A DNA stretch of 60,952 nucleotides from an uncultured Hyphomicrobiales bacterium. GTDB lineage: Bacteria > Pseudomonadota > Alphaproteobacteria > Rhizobiales > Beijerinckiaceae. Positions 1 to 8,738 of this stretch are shown here, piece after piece. The stretch lies in assembly GCA_903930675.1 (NCBI GenBank), contig CAIYZJ010000050.1, positions 1 through 60,952 of the forward strand, given 5' to 3'. How positions within the stretch are numbered: the first letter of the stretch is position 1; each line of letters opens with the position of its first letter. The notes beneath the pieces were generated by a model. It did no database searches, was not told the origin of the DNA, and worked only from the letters and a program-made list of their open reading frames with translations. The position numbers and the translations under genes were made by a program.

Positions 1-262
1 GCGCGGCAAGATGGACAAGTGCACCTATTGCGCTGGCGGTCCCGAGGCCGACAATTCGCCGGAGGAATATGCCAAATACGGGGCCAACCGTCTGGCACAG
101 GGCAAATTGCCCATCTGTGCGGAAATGTGCTCCACCAAGGCTTTGCTGGCCGGTGACAGCGAGATGATCGCCACCATCTACAAAGAGCGGGTTCTCAAGC
201 GCGGCTACGGCTCGGGCGCATGGGGCTGGAAAGTGGCTTATCGTGAAACAGTTGCGGTCTGA
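1..262 (+). CDS. Formate dehydrogenase beta (iron-sulfur) subunit, 3' end only
   Basis: This is the C-terminal end of an electron-transfer subunit with ferredoxin-like 4Fe-4S clusters; the gene enters from the left edge, open in frame from base 2, and stops at 260-262. Visible residues include a DKCTYC cluster motif and a later LPICAEMC motif, both typical of the last cluster-binding part of FdhB/FdoH-type subunits, which carry electrons from the formate-oxidising alpha subunit to cytochrome b. The gamma subunit starts 31 bp downstream on the same strand, which supports the assignment. An ATG at position 11 falls just before the DKCTYC motif and is not the true start. The alpha subunit is expected upstream, outside the window. 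Confidence 0.88.
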   Translation, partial: RGKMDKCTYCAGGPEADNSPEEYAKYGANRLAQGKLPICAEMCSTKALLAGDSEMIATIYKERVLKRGYGSGAWGWKVAYRETVAV

Positions 263-293
263 GCGTGGATCACAGCAGCAAAAGGGGACGGTC

Positions 294-1295
294 ATGACAG
301 ATCGAAACAGCAACTGGCGGCATCTGGCTCTGGCTCTCTTGGGGCTTGCCTTGATCACCATTGCCCAACCGATGCAGGCGCAGACGGTGACACCCACCGC
401 CTCTGCCGCCAAAGAAGAACAACTCTTGTCGACCATGAAGCAGATTGACGGGCGCATCTCGATCCCCGATCAAAAGGCTTCGGTGCTGATGCAGCCTGCC
501 GGACAGGAATGGCGCAAGGTTCACAGTACAACCATGTTCTGGGTTGGTGCGGTGTCTATTATCGGCATGTTGCTGGCATTGACATTGTTCTACTCCATCC
601 GTGGCCGCATCATGATCGACAGCGGACCATCGGGACGCACGATCCTGCGCTTCAACGGCTTCGAGCGGTTTGTGCACTGGCTGACAGCCAGTTGCTTCAT
701 CGTGCTGGCGCTGTCTGGTCTCAATGTCAGTTTCGGCAAATATCTGTTGCTGCCATTGCTGGGCGCGGAAGCGTTTTCGGCCATGTCACAACTGGCCAAA
801 TATGCCCATAACTTCCTGGCCTTCCCTTTCATCATCGGGTTGGTGTTCATGTTCCTGGTCTGGGTCAAGGACAATATCCCCGAAGGCGGCGATCTGGACT
901 GGCTCAAGGCAGGTGGCGGTTTGATGAGCAAGGGCCATCACCCTCCCGCCAAAAAATTCAATGCCGGCCAGAAAGTGATCTTCTGGGTGGTGATCGGCGG
1001 CGGCACGGTGTTGTCGATTACAGGTCTGATGCTGCTGTTCCCGTTCAGCGGAACGGTGATCGCCGATTTGCAGCTTGGCCAGACGATCCACGGGATCCTG
1101 TCCGGTCTGATCGTTGCAGTGATGATGGCGCACATCTATATCGGTTCTGTCGGTATGGAAGGCGCACTTGACGCCATGAACTCCGGCGAGGTCGATCTCA
1201 ACTGGGCGCGCGAGCATCATTCCTTGTGGGTCGAAGAGGTCGAAGCGCAAGAGCGCGAAGCGCACGACAAAGCCAAATCCGTGGCGGCCGAATAA
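294..1295 (+). CDS. Formate dehydrogenase gamma subunit (membrane cytochrome b556)
   Basis: Membrane anchor that takes electrons from the beta subunit and reduces quinone. The 333-residue protein begins with a hydrophobic signal-like segment (about 10-28), then a periplasmic stretch and four membrane segments (about 80-101, 127-147, 172-191 and 228-250), with a further helix near 262-285. Candidate heme ligands are His128, His172, His266 and His280, arranged as in FdoI/FdnI proteins. Longer N-terminal length than E. coli FdoI is common in proteobacterial versions. I chose ATG 294 because a purine-rich AAAAGGGGA precedes it; an earlier ATG at 243 lies inside the beta-subunit end. Confidence 0.9.
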   Translation: MTDRNSNWRHLALALLGLALITIAQPMQAQTVTPTASAAKEEQLLSTMKQIDGRISIPDQKASVLMQPAGQEWRKVHSTTMFWVGAVSIIGMLLALTLFYSIRGRIMIDSGPSGRTILRFNGFERFVHWLTASCFIVLALSGLNVSFGKYLLLPLLGAEAFSAMSQLAKYAHNFLAFPFIIGLVFMFLVWVKDNIPEGGDLDWLKAGGGLMSKGHHPPAKKFNAGQKVIFWVVIGGGTVLSITGLMLLFPFSGTVIADLQLGQTIHGILSGLIVAVMMAHIYIGSVGMEGALDAMNSGEVDLNWAREHHSLWVEEVEAQEREAHDKAKSVAAE

Positions 1296-1315
1296 CCGAA
1301 ATCAGGAGTTTCACC

Positions 1316-1492
1316 ATGCGGATTTTTCTCTTGTCTCTCGTGGTTGCTGGTACTCTGGCGGGTATTGGTGCCAGCGTCCTCGACAGCAGCTATCAAAAGC
1401 AGGCCTATCAGGCTTATTCCACCGTTGGCGCACGGGTCGGCGATGCCGGCAACAATTTGGTCGGCAAGGATTGGCCTGCTGCGAAGCACTGA
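1316..1492 (+). CDS. Small secreted or membrane protein at end of formate dehydrogenase operon
   Basis: A 58-residue ORF preceded by an AGGAG ribosome binding site at correct distance, 20 bp after the gamma-subunit stop and just upstream of a strong terminator. The N-terminus (MRIFLLSLVV...) is a single hydrophobic segment of about 20 residues, followed by a short polar tail rich in Ala, Gly, Tyr and Gln. It may be a signal peptide or a single-pass anchor. I do not recognise a family. Position suggests an accessory role with the formate dehydrogenase, but this is inference only. A chance ORF is possible, though the RBS and terminator placement argue for a real gene. Confidence 0.6.
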   Translation: MRIFLLSLVVAGTLAGIGASVLDSSYQKQAYQAYSTVGARVGDAGNNLVGKDWPAAKH

Positions 1493-1514
1493 ACACTGCC
1501 AGACATACAAGTTG

Positions 1515-1545
1515 AAAAGGCAGGTTTTACCTGCCTTTTTCTTTG
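1515..1545 (+). terminator. Rho-independent terminator of the formate dehydrogenase operon
   Basis: A perfect 10-bp stem (AAAAGGCAGG at 1515-1524 with CCTGCCTTTT at 1530-1539) has a 5-nt loop and runs into a T-rich tail on the plus strand. Because the stem starts with A and ends with T it may also act on the minus strand, where the convergent amidase gene ends at 1552. Confidence 0.9.
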
Positions 1546-1551
1546 CGCCTG

Positions 1552-3867
1552 TTAATCCAGAGGCCCGAATGCGGGGGGTGGAATACGCCGTTTGGAGGCA
1601 TTTTCATAGGATGAGGCGATCGACAGCAACGCACCTTCCTGCCCCGGCTCGGCACGAAACACCAGCGAGAACGGCAATCCCGGCGCATCCAGTGCGGTGA
1701 GCCGGTGCGAATGGGCCGGACGATAGCGGGTGCGGTCCTCGTTGAGTTCCAGCACCGGATCATAGGCGGTTTGCACATAGCCAGCCGGAACCAGAATTTC
1801 GGTCAAACCGGCATTGGGTCCGTAAAAGGATTCAAACCGCAGATTTTGCTCGGTGCCCGGCTCCTGCGCCGAACCGATTTTGACGGGCGGCAGCGGTGTA
1901 TGCAGGCGCACAAAGGCGTCGAGCTTGTTTTCCATGATCACCATCATATCGACCCGCCGCAGCAATTCGCGCAGCATGATGCGCTCGTTCACGCCTTGGC
2001 GTCCGTCAAGCCGGTTGCGCGGATCGGCCACCTCCTCCCAATTCTTGAAGGCGGCGCGCTGGTCATCGCCCCAGAAGCGCGAGCGTTCATTCAGCTCGAC
2101 AAAGCTGGTGAGCGTTTCGCGGATTCCGCGTTTGGCCCAATCCCCGGCGCGGCGTGTCAGATATTGCGGAATATGGAAGCGGAAGGTGTTGGCCAGCTCC
2201 TGCTGCTGGATGGTGATGATGTTCAGATTGACGGGCGGAGCAATCTGCCCCTCGGCCAGCGCGACGCAATAATCAATCGGCGTCATGGTTCCGGTACCGA
2301 AAAATTGTCCGGGCAGAAATTCGGTCGGCACAATCGCCTCGCTGAATTCCTTGTAAAGCGGCTCGCCCTGCGCATTCAGCCTGAACAGCAGATCGGGCAT
2401 GAACACCGGCACCAGACGCGCCAGCGCGGTCCTGAAATCGGTGCCCATCACCTCCATATCCGGATCACCCGCCCAAGAGGGATCGGATGAGGCAAACAGT
2501 GTCGCGCCCAGATGTCCGCCCAGCATGGACTTGATTTCGGCACGCCCCGCCCCGGCAATCGGCTCGGCAGCTTTGGAGCCATAGGGCAGCAGCGATTCCG
2601 TCACAACGCCGAGCCTGATCCCCTTCAAGGCGCCAGCCGCGCCCGACCCGTGGGCATGGGAGAGATAGGGCGTCGCCAGCACGGAATTGCGGGCCACTGT
2701 CGTATAGGGATCACGCGGATCATAATAGCCGTTCTCGGCATCCTTGAGCGCATCGAGCACCTTGGCGGCGTCGGCCAGCTTGCGGGCATGGATGCCGGTA
2801 CGGTCGCAATAGATATCGGCCCCGATGGCGCCGCCGTCAAAACCCAGCATCGCCTTGTGCGGCAGAATCAGCGCAATCGCATTGTGGTTGGACGGACCAC
2901 GGCACGAAGCCCGCGTCTCCTCGCCCAGCGAGCACATCACCAGATTGGCACTGACAGACACGCCCGAACCCGAGCTCGACCCCAGCGAGGCGGCCCGCGT
3001 CGTGTCATAGGGGTTGGAGGGATTGCCACCCCACGAGCTGCGCTGATAGCCCAGCACCGAAGGCAACACCGCATCGGGCTTGTGGCGTCCACCGGGATCA
3101 CCCGCCCGCCCGTTATATTCTGTGCAGACGGCCTTGGCGAAGATGATAGCGCCTTTCCGGCGCAACTGGTCGACCAGAATATGGTCGCGCGCCGGAAAAT
3201 CGACGTCATAGGCGGCATCACCGCCCCCCGTGGAGCGCATGTCGATGGTATCGAACGGGTCTTTGAACGAGAAGGTCACGCCATACATCGGCATGGCATC
3301 GAGATCGGGATTGCGCCCGAATTCGGCATCGAGTTCGGCAGCGCGCTCCAAAGCATCGGGGAGATGGCGGAACATCTCGCAAACCGGCGGCGCCCCCTTG
3401 GGCAGCGGCCCGAGCGAGGGATGCAAATCATAATCGCCGCGGCAGGTCACCGATCGTTCGCCGCGGATATTGAGGGTGGACAGCGCATTGACCTGCCCGG
3501 CCTTCGGCATGCCGACGATCATGCCATATTGCTGCATGACCGAGGGGTCGGAGGCGGTCGGCTGCATCCGGCCGAATTCGATGGGCGGACCCCGATAGAG
3601 TTCGTAATCGGGCAGCACATCGCGCACCGCCACGGTTTGCGTCGGAAAAGCCAGCGGCGCACCGGCGCGCACCGTGCCCTGGACTTGGGGCACATCCTGC
3701 CCGTCTTCGGTCACCAAAAGGCTGCTGACCCCGTTATAGGCCCGCGCCCGCGCGATGGTTTGGGTGACAATCTCCACCAGCGTGGTTTCACCTGCTTTGA
3801 TCGCTGCTTGCAACCCGTCGATTGTCGCTTCTTCGATCCGGAAGGCCGATTTTGATGACGTCATCAC
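1552..3867 (-). CDS. Amidase-signature family protein, unusually long (771 aa)
   Basis: Amidase-signature (AS) hydrolases cleave amides with a Ser-cisSer-Lys triad. The triad can be placed: Lys in the segment VTFSFKD, the cis-Ser in LGSSSGSG, and the nucleophile in the ETRASCRGPS segment that aligns with the usual DTGGSIR-type loop. The protein is about 770 residues, far above the usual 450-550, with an extra N-terminal part and a long C-terminal region (roughly residues 480-771) of unclear fold. Substrate unknown. It lies 21 bp after a 2-hydroxyacid dehydrogenase gene on the same strand and is probably cotranscribed with it. Start could be either of two consecutive ATGs (3867 or 3864); no strong ribosome binding site is visible. 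Confidence 0.82.
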   Translation of the reverse strand: MMTSSKSAFRIEEATIDGLQAAIKAGETTLVEIVTQTIARARAYNGVSSLLVTEDGQDVPQVQGTVRAGAPLAFPTQTVAVRDVLPDYELYRGPPIEFGRMQPTASDPSVMQQYGMIVGMPKAGQVNALSTLNIRGERSVTCRGDYDLHPSLGPLPKGAPPVCEMFRHLPDALERAAELDAEFGRNPDLDAMPMYGVTFSFKDPFDTIDMRSTGGGDAAYDVDFPARDHILVDQLRRKGAIIFAKAVCTEYNGRAGDPGGRHKPDAVLPSVLGYQRSSWGGNPSNPYDTTRAASLGSSSGSGVSVSANLVMCSLGEETRASCRGPSNHNAIALILPHKAMLGFDGGAIGADIYCDRTGIHARKLADAAKVLDALKDAENGYYDPRDPYTTVARNSVLATPYLSHAHGSGAAGALKGIRLGVVTESLLPYGSKAAEPIAGAGRAEIKSMLGGHLGATLFASSDPSWAGDPDMEVMGTDFRTALARLVPVFMPDLLFRLNAQGEPLYKEFSEAIVPTEFLPGQFFGTGTMTPIDYCVALAEGQIAPPVNLNIITIQQQELANTFRFHIPQYLTRRAGDWAKRGIRETLTSFVELNERSRFWGDDQRAAFKNWEEVADPRNRLDGRQGVNERIMLRELLRRVDMMVIMENKLDAFVRLHTPLPPVKIGSAQEPGTEQNLRFESFYGPNAGLTEILVPAGYVQTAYDPVLELNEDRTRYRPAHSHRLTALDAPGLPFSLVFRAEPGQEGALLSIASSYENASKRRIPPPAFGPLD

Positions 3868-3888
3868 GCATACTCGCTTTGAAAAAAC

Positions 3889-4848
3889 TTAAGACAGAAC
3901 ACGGACGGGTGCGCCCGCAAGCCAAGCCTCGATATTCTCGGCCACACCTTCGAAAAAGCATTGATAGCTGTTTTGCGTGACATAGCCGAGATGCGGCGTG
4001 GCGATCACTTGCGACATGTGCCGGAACGGATGGTCAAGCGGCAACGGCTCGTGATCGAATACATCCAGCCCTGCGGCGGACAGGTGCCCGTTCTTCAAAG
4101 CGGCAATCAGTGCGGCTTCATCGACAATCGGGCCGCGCGAGGTGTTGAGCAGCACAGCACCCTGCCGCATCAGGCCCAATTCACGCGCACCCAACAGGCC
4201 GCGTGTCGCGCCATTGAGCGGAATATGGATCGACACCACATCCGATTGCGCCAAAAGCCCGTCGAGCGCGGGGGCAAAACCGATGCCCATCGCGGCCGAA
4301 CGCTCGGCTGTGTTGTTGAGGCTCCAGCCCGACACATTCATGCCGAAGGCCAGCCCGAAGCTGCAGACTTTGGACCCCAAAGTGCCAAGCCCGATCACAC
4401 CGAGATTCAACCCGCGCAAATCCCGCCCGACCGTGCGCTGCCATTGCTGGGAAGCAGCGCGGAAATGCTCCAGCTCCTGCGGGATCTGCCGCATGATCGA
4501 CAGCAGCAAGCCCCATGTCAGTTCGGCGGTCGAACCGGCAAAGCCCGTGGTGCCGCAATAGGTGATGCCCAATTCTTTGGCGGCCACGCCGTCGATGGAG
4601 GCATTGCGCATGCCTGTGGTGATCAGCAATTTCAGCCTGGGCAGTTGAGACAGCCGCTCGCGTGTCATCGGCGCCCGTTCGCGCATCGCCACCACAATGT
4701 CATAGGGCTGCAAGGTCGCCACCAGATCGGGCGTATCGGCTATGTGATGGTTGAACACATCAAAGGCCACGCGGCCTTCAAACACCGAAAAATCGGCGCG
4801 TGACAAAGCCGTGTTTTGATAATCATCCAGAATGGCACAACGCAGCAT
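3889..4848 (-). CDS. D-isomer-specific 2-hydroxyacid dehydrogenase family protein
   Basis: NAD(P)-dependent oxidoreductase of the phosphoglycerate/glyoxylate reductase family, 319 residues, the usual length. The Rossmann motif GVIGLGTLG is present. The catalytic Arg sits in LLNTSRGPIVDE, the Glu in the DHEPLP segment, and the His in ATPHLGY. Substrate cannot be told from sequence; SerA itself usually carries a C-terminal ACT domain that is absent here. It precedes the long amidase gene on the minus strand with a 21-bp gap, so the two may act on one substrate or its hydroxyacid product. Divergent from htpG. Confidence 0.88.
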   Translation of the reverse strand: MLRCAILDDYQNTALSRADFSVFEGRVAFDVFNHHIADTPDLVATLQPYDIVVAMRERAPMTRERLSQLPRLKLLITTGMRNASIDGVAAKELGITYCGTTGFAGSTAELTWGLLLSIMRQIPQELEHFRAASQQWQRTVGRDLRGLNLGVIGLGTLGSKVCSFGLAFGMNVSGWSLNNTAERSAAMGIGFAPALDGLLAQSDVVSIHIPLNGATRGLLGARELGLMRQGAVLLNTSRGPIVDEAALIAALKNGHLSAAGLDVFDHEPLPLDHPFRHMSQVIATPHLGYVTQNSYQCFFEGVAENIEAWLAGAPVRVLS

Positions 4849-4977
4849 GCTGATCCCCCCGATTTTATAGTTCAGACCCTATCCTGACAGAGCGGCTCCG
4901 AAAAGTCCCGCCACACAGTTGCAGGTCTGCCCGACGCGAACGGGATGGCAAATTGCAACGGGTGAGGCAAATCCGAT

Positions 4978-5006
4978 CTTGAATTCTGCTTCCCCAATCC
5001 CCAATT
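4978..5006 (+). promoter_or_regulatory. Candidate heat-shock sigma32 promoter of htpG
   Basis: CTTGAA at 4978-4983 and CCCCAATT at 4999-5006 are separated by 15 bp. This fits the RpoH consensus (CTTGAA, 13-17 bp, CCCCAT-T) and lies about 40 bp before the htpG start, where a heat-shock promoter is expected. It is read from sequence only; a sigma70 element was not evident in the same stretch. Confidence 0.68.
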
Positions 5007-5043
5007 CCAGACAATCCATTGTTGAAGACCGGAGATAAACCCC

Positions 5044-6939
5044 ATGCCCAAAAGCAAGAGCGCAAAAACCGCCCCCGAACAACATGTGTTTGAAGCCGAT
5101 GTGTCGCGTCTGCTGCACATGATGGTTCATTCTGTTTATTCCGACAAAGATGTGTTTTTGCGGGAACTGATTTCCAACGCCGCCGATGCCTGCGAAAAAC
5201 TGCGCTACGAGGCGATTGCCGCGCCCGATCTGTATGGCGACGATCCGACCCCGCGCATTGAGCTGACACTGGACAAAGACGCCAAGCGTCTGATTGTCGA
5301 GGACAACGGCATCGGTATGGACCGTCAGGATATGATCGATGCCCTTGGCACCATCGCGCGCTCGGGCACAAAAGCCTTTATGGACCAGATCGAAGCCACC
5401 CAGAAAGGCGGCGAAGCCACCTTGATCGGCCAGTTCGGCGTCGGCTTCTATTCGGCCTTCATGGTCGCCGGACATGTCGATGTGCTGTCGCGCCGCGCCG
5501 GATCGGACGAGGCTTGGCAATGGTCGTCGGACGGCAAAGGCACCTTCGGGATGACCGCACTGGCCTTGGCCGATGCCCCCGCACGCGGCACGCGCGTCGT
5601 GTTGCATCTGTCGGATGAGGCGCAATCCTATGCCGAAAAATACACACTCGAAAACCTGATCCGCGCCCAATCGGGCCATGTGCCCGTGCCGATCCGGATC
5701 AAAGAGGCCGGCGAGCCCGAGGCCACCGATGTCACCGATGGCGCGGCTTTGTGGACCAAATCCAAATCCGATATTTCGTCGCAGGATTATACCGATTTCT
5801 ATCGCTCGGTTGCGGGCCTGTATGACGAGCCCGCCAGCACGCTGCATTATCGAGCCGAAGGCCGGCAGGAATATACGGTTTTGACCTTTATCCCCGGTTC
5901 GAAACCGTTCGATCTGTTCGACGCCGACCGCAAGGGCCGCATCAAGCTCTATGTCAAACGCGTCTTCATCACCGACGAGGCCGAAATCCTGCCGCGCTAT
6001 TTGCGCTTTGTGCGCGGCTTGGTCGATTCCGCCGATCTGCCGCTCAATGTCTCGCGCGAAATGATTCAGGAAAGCGCGATCCTGACCGCCATCAAGCGCG
6101 GCGTGACCAGCCGCGTCATTGCCGATCTTGAAAAACTTGCCGCCAGCGAGCCCGACACCTATGCCGCGATCTGGGCCAATTTCGGCCCCGTGATCAAGGA
6201 AGGCCTATACGAGGATTTCGAGCGGCGCGAGGCCCTGCTGGCCCTGTCGCGCTTTGCCACGACCTCCTCCGGCGACAGCCTCAAAAGCCTGCCCGCCCTT
6301 GTCGAAGGTTTCAAAGAGAACCAGACCGCGCTCTATTACATCGCGGGCGATGACCGCAAACGGCTTGAATCCTCGCCCCATCTCGAAGGCTTCAAGGCGC
6401 GCGGCATCGAAGTGCTGTTGCTCACCGATCCTGTCGACAGTTTCTGGGTGTCGTCGGGCGTGTCATTCGACGGCAAGCCGTTCAAATCGGTCACGCAAGG
6501 CGCGTCCGATCTGTCGCTGATCCCGCTGCTCGATGCCTCCAAGAAGACCGACCACGAAGGCGACCAACCCACCAAAGAGCTGATCACCTTCTTCAAGGAG
6601 ACGTTGGGGGACGCGGTGTCGGATGTGCGGATTTCGGACCGGTTGACCGACAGCGCAGTCTGCATCGTTGCCTCGGAGCTGGGGCCGGACCGACAGCTGG
6701 AAAAAATGCTGATGGGTGCAGGCCGGATCGACACGGCGGCCAAGCCGGTGCTGGAAATCAACCCGCACCACGATCTGATCCGCTCGCTCGCCGCACTGGA
6801 TTCGGGCCGCGAGCCCCTCAAACAGGACGCGGCGCATCTGTTGCTCGACGAAGCGCTGATCCTTGACGGCGAACGGCCCGCAGACCCCAAGGATTTCTCC
6901 GACCGCCTCGCCCGCATCCTGCGGCAGTCGATCGGATAA
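5044..6939 (+). CDS. htpG: Chaperone HtpG (Hsp90 family)
   Basis: Cytosolic ATP-dependent chaperone acting on late folding intermediates, 631 residues, normal for bacterial Hsp90. The GHKL ATP-binding site is clear: ELISNAADAC with the catalytic Glu and binding Asn, then VEDNGIGMD, then a glycine-rich lid ending GQFGVGFYSAF. The middle domain contains the Arg-bearing segment LPLNVSREM that contacts the ATP phosphate. The C-terminal dimerisation region is complete. ATG 5044 follows GGAGATAAACCCC, an acceptable ribosome binding site, and a sigma32-like promoter lies just upstream. It stands alone, convergent with the thioesterase gene. Confidence 0.98.
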   Translation: MPKSKSAKTAPEQHVFEADVSRLLHMMVHSVYSDKDVFLRELISNAADACEKLRYEAIAAPDLYGDDPTPRIELTLDKDAKRLIVEDNGIGMDRQDMIDALGTIARSGTKAFMDQIEATQKGGEATLIGQFGVGFYSAFMVAGHVDVLSRRAGSDEAWQWSSDGKGTFGMTALALADAPARGTRVVLHLSDEAQSYAEKYTLENLIRAQSGHVPVPIRIKEAGEPEATDVTDGAALWTKSKSDISSQDYTDFYRSVAGLYDEPASTLHYRAEGRQEYTVLTFIPGSKPFDLFDADRKGRIKLYVKRVFITDEAEILPRYLRFVRGLVDSADLPLNVSREMIQESAILTAIKRGVTSRVIADLEKLAASEPDTYAAIWANFGPVIKEGLYEDFERREALLALSRFATTSSGDSLKSLPALVEGFKENQTALYYIAGDDRKRLESSPHLEGFKARGIEVLLLTDPVDSFWVSSGVSFDGKPFKSVTQGASDLSLIPLLDASKKTDHEGDQPTKELITFFKETLGDAVSDVRISDRLTDSAVCIVASELGPDRQLEKMLMGAGRIDTAAKPVLEINPHHDLIRSLAALDSGREPLKQDAAHLLLDEALILDGERPADPKDFSDRLARILRQSIG

Positions 6940-6964
6940 AACCCGCTGTTCAAATTCTGCCCTG

Positions 6965-7390
6965 TCAGGCACTGGCGGGGTTGAACAGTTTCGCAATATC
7001 GGGCGGCAGGCGGGCGGGCTTGCCGTCCTTGATCGTCACCACCAAAACAGAAGCCGTCAGCAGCACCACGCCATCGCGGACAATTTTCTGGTCCAGCGTC
7101 AGCAAGGGTCCGCGCTGCGAGGCGCAGACGGTTTCGACATCCAGCAGATCATCCATCACCGCCGGTTTCAGCCATTCCACTTCCATCCGGCGGACAACGA
7201 AGACATAGGCCTGATCCGCGCCATGCAGCTCGCCTTGATGGATGCCGAGATCGCGCAGCAATTCGGTGCGTGCGCGCTCGAGAAAGCGCAAGTAAGAGGC
7301 GTGATAGACACGGGCGGAAAAATCCGTGTCCTCGTAATAGACCCTGATGGTGATCCTGTGCGGGTCGGCCTTGGGCGTCTCGTCGGTCAT
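6965..7390 (-). CDS. ybgC: YbgC-type acyl-CoA thioesterase (hotdog fold)
   Basis: Hotdog-fold thioesterase that hydrolyses short-chain or acyl-ACP thioesters; in many proteobacteria it is linked to Tol-Pal. The 141-residue protein has the family signature VYYEDTDFSARVYHASYLRF, in which the Asp of YEDTD is the catalytic residue of the 4-hydroxybenzoyl-CoA thioesterase subfamily. The usual tolQRAB neighbours are missing, so its link to Tol-Pal here is not shown. It lies 29 bp downstream of rlmN on the same strand and could be transcribed with it. Confidence 0.92.
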   Translation of the reverse strand: MTDETPKADPHRITIRVYYEDTDFSARVYHASYLRFLERARTELLRDLGIHQGELHGADQAYVFVVRRMEVEWLKPAVMDDLLDVETVCASQRGPLLTLDQKIVRDGVVLLTASVLVVTIKDGKPARLPPDIAKLFNPASA

Positions 7391-7419
7391 GACACTCTCC
7401 CCGTCAGCGTTTTCGGGCC

Positions 7420-8670
7420 TCAGTCGCCGTCATGGTTGCGCGCATAGACGCCTTCGGCACCGATGCCGCTTTCCAGCATCATGCGGGCGCGGGCGCGCAG
7501 TTTTTCGGTCTCGCTTTTGAGTTGGCCACAGGCCGCCAGAATATCGCGTCCGCGCGGCGTGCGCACCGGCGAGGCATAGCCCGCCCGAAACACGATGTCG
7601 GAAAATTCCTCGATCCGCTCCCAATCCGAACAGGTATAGCGGGTGCCGGGCCATGGATTGAAGGGGATCAGGTTGATTTTGGCCGGAATCCCCTTCAGCA
7701 GCCGCACCAATTCGCGTGCATCGGCATGGCTGTCATTGACGCCGTCCAGCATCACATATTCGAAGGTGATGCGCCGTGCATTCGAGACACCGGGATAATT
7801 GCGGCAGGCCTCCAAGAGCTCGCGGATCGGATATTTGCGGTTGAGCGGCACCAGCTCGTTGCGCAGATCATCGCGCACCGCATGCAGAGAAATCGCCAAC
7901 ATCGAGCCGATTTCGTGTCCGGCACGCTCGATCATCGGCACCACGCCGGAGGTCGACAGCGTGATCCGGCGGCGCGACAGCGACAACCCGTCACCATCGG
8001 TCACCACTTCCATCGCATCACGGACATTCTCGAAATTATAGAGCGGCTCGCCCATGCCCATCAGCACGACATTCGACACCGCCCGCAAGCCGTCGGGGAC
8101 AAGCCCTTCGGTCGAGCGTTCCGCGCCGGGCCAATCGCCCAAACGGTCGCGCGCCACCATCACCTGCGCGATGATTTCCGAACTGGTCAGGTTGCGCACC
8201 AGTTTCTGCGTGCCGGTGTGGCAGAAGGTGCAGTTGAGCGTGCAACCGACCTGCGAGGAAATGCACAAAGTGCCGCGATCGGATTCGGGGATATAGACGG
8301 TCTCGATCTCCGCGCCCTTGTCGTGGGGGCCGGTCGGAGGCATGCGAATCAACCATTTGCGCGTGCCATCAATCGAAATCTGTTCGGAAATCACCTCGGG
8401 CCGCGCCAGCGTATAGCTTTGCTTCAGGCTCGCCCGCATGCCCTTGGAGACATTGAGCATGGCATCGAATTCATCGACCCCGCGATGATAGATCCAGTGC
8501 CAGAGCTGGGCGACGCGCATCCGGGTTTCGCGCTCGGGCACGCCGATTTCCCGCAAGGCGCTGACCATTTGCGTGCGCGTCATCCCGACCAGCGACGAGC
8601 CGCGCTCGATCACCACAGGCACTGTCACTTCCGGTGTTTTCTCGATTAGAAGACTGTCGCTCGCAATCAT
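7420..8670 (-). CDS. rlmN: 23S rRNA (adenine-C2)-methyltransferase RlmN
   Basis: Radical-SAM enzyme that methylates A2503 of 23S rRNA and A37 of some tRNAs. The 416-residue protein has the cluster motif CTLNCTFC (Cys143, Cys147, Cys150), a GMGEPL segment for SAM binding, and a conserved Cys near the C-terminus in the DILAACGQL segment that forms the methyl-transfer intermediate. Length is slightly above the usual 370-400 because of an N-terminal extension common in alphaproteobacteria. The start codon directly abuts a hairpin that probably terminates the upstream ialB transcript. Confidence 0.97.
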   Translation of the reverse strand: MIASDSLLIEKTPEVTVPVVIERGSSLVGMTRTQMVSALREIGVPERETRMRVAQLWHWIYHRGVDEFDAMLNVSKGMRASLKQSYTLARPEVISEQISIDGTRKWLIRMPPTGPHDKGAEIETVYIPESDRGTLCISSQVGCTLNCTFCHTGTQKLVRNLTSSEIIAQVMVARDRLGDWPGAERSTEGLVPDGLRAVSNVVLMGMGEPLYNFENVRDAMEVVTDGDGLSLSRRRITLSTSGVVPMIERAGHEIGSMLAISLHAVRDDLRNELVPLNRKYPIRELLEACRNYPGVSNARRITFEYVMLDGVNDSHADARELVRLLKGIPAKINLIPFNPWPGTRYTCSDWERIEEFSDIVFRAGYASPVRTPRGRDILAACGQLKSETEKLRARARMMLESGIGAEGVYARNHDGD

Positions 8671-8704
8671 AAAGCCCGCTCTCTCAGATGAGTGAACGGG
8701 CTTT
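8671..8704 (-). terminator. Hairpin between ialB and rlmN, terminator or attenuator
   Basis: AAAGCCCG at 8671-8678 pairs perfectly with CGGGCTTT at 8697-8704, with an 18-nt loop. On the minus strand it follows the ialB stop and its 3' arm ends immediately before the rlmN ATG, so only a short T run is present. The purine-rich GAGAGAG that could serve as rlmN ribosome binding site lies inside the loop. Confidence 0.6.
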
Positions 8705-8738
8705 TAGCATATTGTCGGCACACGCGCCATCAAAGCGG

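Noticed and set aside
6946-6988. CTGTTCAA/TTGAACAG inverted repeat between htpG and ybgC as terminator
   Set aside because: The arms are 27 bp apart, one lies within ybgC coding sequence and no T-tract follows, so support is too weak.
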